Assembly: GCF_000184745.1 (NCBI RefSeq)
Contig: NC_014931.1
Coordinates: forward strand, 1-64,000
Source: Variovorax paradoxus EPS
Lineage (GTDB): Bacteria > Pseudomonadota > Gammaproteobacteria > Burkholderiales > Burkholderiaceae_C
Reading direction: 5' to 3'
Length of the DNA stretch: 64,000 bases
Positions 61,932 to 64,000 of this stretch are shown here, piece by piece. How positions within the stretch are numbered: position 1 is the first letter of the stretch; every line of letters starts with the position of its first letter. The translations under genes were made by a program, and so were the position numbers. Under the pieces are notes generated by a model that saw only the letters and a list, made by a program, of their open reading frames with translations, made no database searches and was not told where the DNA came from.

Positions 61932-62278
61932 AGATGCCCACGCACACCATTGCGCTTGCAGCAGCGTTCCTCCTGCTGCCGACTGCAGCCGTCCACGCGC
62001 AGAGCGCAGACAACCCGCCCAAGGCAGAGCGTGCACACACGCTCAAGCCGCCGCCGCGAAACAGCAAGGTGGTGAACGGTGTCCAGCGCGGAACCAACGC
62101 CGCCGGGCGTGGCATCGACCGCGCGGAAGACGCGACGCGGCGCGGCGTCAACAACGTGTCGGCCCGCGCGAGCCGGCCGGTGCGCAATGTGGGCGAGGCC
62201 TTCGGGCGCAAGCTCGCGCCGGGCTCCAGCGGCCGTGCGGCACCGCCGCCGGTGGGGCCACAGGGCAACGCGCCCTGA
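61928..62278 (+). CDS. Small exported protein of unknown function
   Basis: A 116-residue protein overlapping the adenosyltransferase gene by four bases. A signal peptide ends AVHAQ. The mature part is basic, with Arg-rich helical repeats (RGIDRAEDATRRGVNNVSARA). No recognised domain. Translational coupling suggests a real gene. Confidence 0.7.
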   Translation: MKMPTHTIALAAAFLLLPTAAVHAQSADNPPKAERAHTLKPPPRNSKVVNGVQRGTNAAGRGIDRAEDATRRGVNNVSARASRPVRNVGEAFGRKLAPGSSGRAAPPPVGPQGNAP

Positions 62279-62302
62279 TCGAAGAGGCCTCTGTTCGGGG
62301 CG

Positions 62303-62398
62303 GCGCTCACGCCGACGGTGGGCTCTGTTTCGCGAATGTCCCCCGCCTTCGGCTCCTCCTTGATTTCGCGAAACAGAGCCCACCGTCGGCGCGAGCGC
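62303..62398. repeat. Long perfect inverted repeat
   Basis: Arms 62310-62336 and 62365-62391 are perfectly complementary over 27 bases. Beyond a single A/C mismatch the stem extends another 6 bp (62303-62308 / 62393-62398). The loop is 28 bases. It lies between convergent genes. It reads as protein-like text on both strands, which inflates the open frames around it, but it is almost certainly an extragenic repeat or terminator. Confidence 0.85.
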
Positions 62399-62470
62399 TT
62401 TCAGGGCAGTTGTTGATTCGCTGTTCATCCAGACCGTGCCCACCTGCTGCAGGCGGCCGTCTGAGCCTCT

Positions 62471-63109
62471 TCAGCGCCAGCCCGCAGCCTTGAACTGGTC
62501 TGCGAGCAGCTGCGCGACCTTCGCGTAGCCCTGTGCATTGGCGTGGATGCGGTCCGAGCGCAGCGACGCATCCGACAGCACGCTCGAATACACATTGGCG
62601 ACGAGCAGCGCCTGCCCCGACTTCGCGACCTCTTCGTAGAACGGCGCATCGCTGAGCGAGCCGACGAACGCACGCATCGCATCGGGCGCAGGCGTCGCCA
62701 ACAGCGCGACATGCGGCGTGTGCTCGCGCGCCTCTTTCACGAGCGCCGCGATGTTGTCGCGCGTGGCCGAGGCCGACACGCCGCGCAGCATGTCGTTGCC
62801 GCCGATGCCGATCAGGATCCCGTCGTAGCTGCCTGCGGCCAGCAGCGACGGCAGGCGCTGCAATGCGCCGGCCGAGGTGTCGCCGTTGACGCCCGCATTC
62901 TCGACCTGCCAGCCGGTGATCTCGCCCAGCTTCACGGGCCATGACGCGTCGGGCGATGCGCCATAGCCGAAGGTCAGGCTGTCGCCGATGGCCAGCACGC
63001 GGGCATCGGATTTGAGCGCAGCGGTGGAGGGCTTGCGCTTGCCGCAGGCGGCCAGCGCGGCCGCGGCCGGCACGCCGCACATCAGTTGGAGGAGGTGTCG
63101 TCGATTCAT
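62471..63109 (-). CDS. Lipoprotein SGNH esterase (TesA-like arylesterase)
   Basis: A 212-residue protein. The signal peptide has a lipobox-like end (ALAAC, Cys22). The SGNH blocks are complete: S44 in AIGDSLTFG, Gly in NAGVNGDTSAG, Asn in GIGGNDMLRG, and D/H in SDRIHANAQGY. It is a periplasmic esterase or lysophospholipase. Monocistronic. Confidence 0.88.
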   Translation of the reverse strand: MNRRHLLQLMCGVPAAAALAACGKRKPSTAALKSDARVLAIGDSLTFGYGASPDASWPVKLGEITGWQVENAGVNGDTSAGALQRLPSLLAAGSYDGILIGIGGNDMLRGVSASATRDNIAALVKEAREHTPHVALLATPAPDAMRAFVGSLSDAPFYEEVAKSGQALLVANVYSSVLSDASLRSDRIHANAQGYAKVAQLLADQFKAAGWR

Positions 63110-63179
63110 GAAGCGCGCAGCTTAAACGCGGCTGGTGCGTGCGCCGGCATTGACCCTTCGCCAGCCCAGAGAGCAGGCC

Positions 63180-63596
63180 CTAGCTCAGGTGCGCCCGGCG
63201 CAACGCCGTCCGCATCGTCTTCTGCAGCGCCGGCCCGCCTTTCTCCAGCGCCGCAGCGGGGGCGCCGCTCTCCTTGGTCGCCGGCGTGTACTTGCGCCCC
63301 CAGATGCCGATCTGCGTCACCACCGGCAGCAGGTCGATGCCCATCGGCGTGAGGCTGTAGATGGCCTTCTGCTTGTGGGTCGGGTCGTCGGTCTTGCTGA
63401 GCACGCCGTACTCGACGAGCTTGCCCAGGCGCTCGGTCAGGATGTTCGAGGAGATGCCTTCCTCGGACTGCAGGAACTCCCTGAAATGCCGCTTGCCGGC
63501 AAACATCATGTCGCGAACGATCAGGAGGCTCCAGCGGTCGCCGAAGACTTCGAGCGCGAGGTTGATCGGGCAGAGCGATTTCTGGGCGGTGGCCAT
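63180..63596 (-). CDS. HxlR-family transcriptional regulator
   Basis: A 138-residue winged-helix protein from the ATG at 63596 (MATAQKSLCPINLAL). The frame is open to 63674, but that start lies inside the promoter -35. The HxlR core is LEVFGDRWSLLIVRDM, FREFLQSEEGISSNILTERLGKL and YSLTPMGIDLLPV. The N-terminal Cys is a common redox sensor in the family. It is divergent from a reductase gene that it probably controls. Confidence 0.9.
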   Translation of the reverse strand: MATAQKSLCPINLALEVFGDRWSLLIVRDMMFAGKRHFREFLQSEEGISSNILTERLGKLVEYGVLSKTDDPTHKQKAIYSLTPMGIDLLPVVTQIGIWGRKYTPATKESGAPAAALEKGGPALQKTMRTALRRAHLS

Positions 63597-63620
63597 CGGA
63601 GCTTCCGGTGCAGTTGAAAA

Positions 63621-63674
63621 ACTGCTTGCATTTTCGCATCGGTTTAAGAATACTGCGGACTGCTTGCATTTCAA
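63621..63674. promoter_or_regulatory. Overlapping divergent promoters with a direct-repeat operator
   Basis: ACTGCTTGCATTT occurs twice (63621-63633 and 63659-63671). Plus-strand promoter: TTGCAT (63626-63631), 17 bases, AATACT (63649-63654). Minus-strand promoter: TTGAAA (63674-63669), 16 bases, TATTCT (63652-63647). The two -10 elements overlap and each repeat copy covers one -35. Confidence 0.65.
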
Positions 63675-63711
63675 GAGCAGTTATTCCAGCCGACCCTTAA
63701 GGAGAGCCACC

Positions 63712-64000
63712 ATGCGAAAGCTCATATTGCAGATGCAGATGTCCGTCGATGGCTACGTCTCGCCGGCCAACGGCAACATCGATTGGCAGGTCTGGGGTTG
63801 GGGCGATCGCTGGGCCTGGGACGACAAGTTGAAGGCGTACTTCAACGCTGTCTTCGAAGGCGTCGACACCATCCTGCTCAGCCGCAAGATCGTGGAGGAA
63901 GGCTACCTCGATCACTGGGGCCGCGCGGCGAAGAACTATCCGGCCAACCCGCAGTTCGCCTTCGCGCAGAAGGTGGTCGATGCACAGAAGGTCGTGCTCA
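63712..64000 (+). CDS. Dihydrofolate reductase (RibD C-terminal) family protein, partial
   Basis: The window ends within this gene; 96 codons are visible. It has AAGGAGA upstream of the ATG at 63712. The sequence MRKLILQMQMSVDGYVS..., then FEGVDTILLSRKIVEEGY, matches the RibD-C/DHFR-like fold of NADPH-dependent reductases. It is divergent from the hxlR-type gene, which probably regulates it. Confidence 0.85.
   Translation, partial: MRKLILQMQMSVDGYVSPANGNIDWQVWGWGDRWAWDDKLKAYFNAVFEGVDTILLSRKIVEEGYLDHWGRAAKNYPANPQFAFAQKVVDAQKVVL

Noticed and set aside
62307..63080. Extension of the esterase frame through the long inverted repeat
   Set aside because: This is a different frame from the SGNH enzyme; its similarity to plus-strand frames comes only from the repeat arms.

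Overview
The window looks like the replication-origin end of a high-GC betaproteobacterial chromosome, most likely Comamonadaceae and probably Variovorax or a close relative. This rests on recognised gene content and order (dnaA-dnaN-gyrB; mnmG-rsmG-parA-hydrolase-parB; ybhP-clsB-ybhN), on protein sequence, and on a short GCTAT...ATAGC palindrome family I associate with Comamonadaceae. No database search was run. I see no rRNA, tRNA, CRISPR array, prophage or insertion sequence.

Layout. (1) 0-5.5 kb: dnaA, dnaN and gyrB, closed by a strong terminator. (2) 5.5-6.1 kb: an AT-rich island without a recognisable gene, containing two perfect palindromes. (3) 6-20 kb: envelope and redox genes: small exported proteins (one tandem paralogue pair), a metallophosphoesterase, a phasin-like protein, a PagL-type lipid A deacylase, the ybhP-clsB-ybhN cardiolipin operon, a Spy-like protein, a flavodoxin-fold reductase, a pirin and a carotenoid oxygenase. 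(4) 19.4-33.3 kb: an envelope-stress block. A five-gene minus operon encodes a VIT/VWA protein with a PEP-CTERM tail, an exosortase, a small exported partner, a GT51 transglycosylase and a GNAT. It diverges from creD, a membrane-anchored GH3 hydrolase gene and a PBP1A gene. The sensor/regulator pair creC-creB follows. A perfect CreB-type direct repeat lies between the two divergent operons.

(5) 33.4-33.8 kb: a gene-free stretch with two perfect DnaA boxes, a TAG-trinucleotide run and an AT-rich pyrimidine tract. It looks like a replication origin about 32 kb from dnaA, and hand-sampled G/C counts in plus-strand genes change sign across it. (6) 34-38 kb: a TerB/DUF697-like gene, then the copper module cueR-copZ / copA. 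(7) 38-44 kb: a compact lipid-type cluster (alpha/beta hydrolase, acyl carrier protein, ketosynthase, sterol-desaturase-type hydroxylase) divergent from a two-component system. (8) 44-51 kb: a RidA-GNAT-VOC operon, an Old Yellow Enzyme, an AtuA/enoyl-CoA hydratase pair and a GST. (9) 51-52 kb: a DUF1328 membrane protein, a tiny ORF and a transglutaminase-like gene. (10) 52-59 kb: mnmG, rsmG, a LysE exporter, parA, hydrolase, parB and a CsgG-like lipoprotein, with two parS sites inside mnmG and rsmG. (11) 59-64 kb: an FAD-linked oxidase, DinB, PduO cobalamin adenosyltransferase, an SGNH esterase, an HxlR regulator and a DHFR-family reductase cut by the window edge.

Several dispersed repeats sit between or inside genes: the GCTAT palindromes, a GTAGGA element, a CTTCGACAAGCTCAGC hairpin used as a terminator, a C/G-rich hairpin pair, and a long perfect inverted repeat at 62.3 kb.
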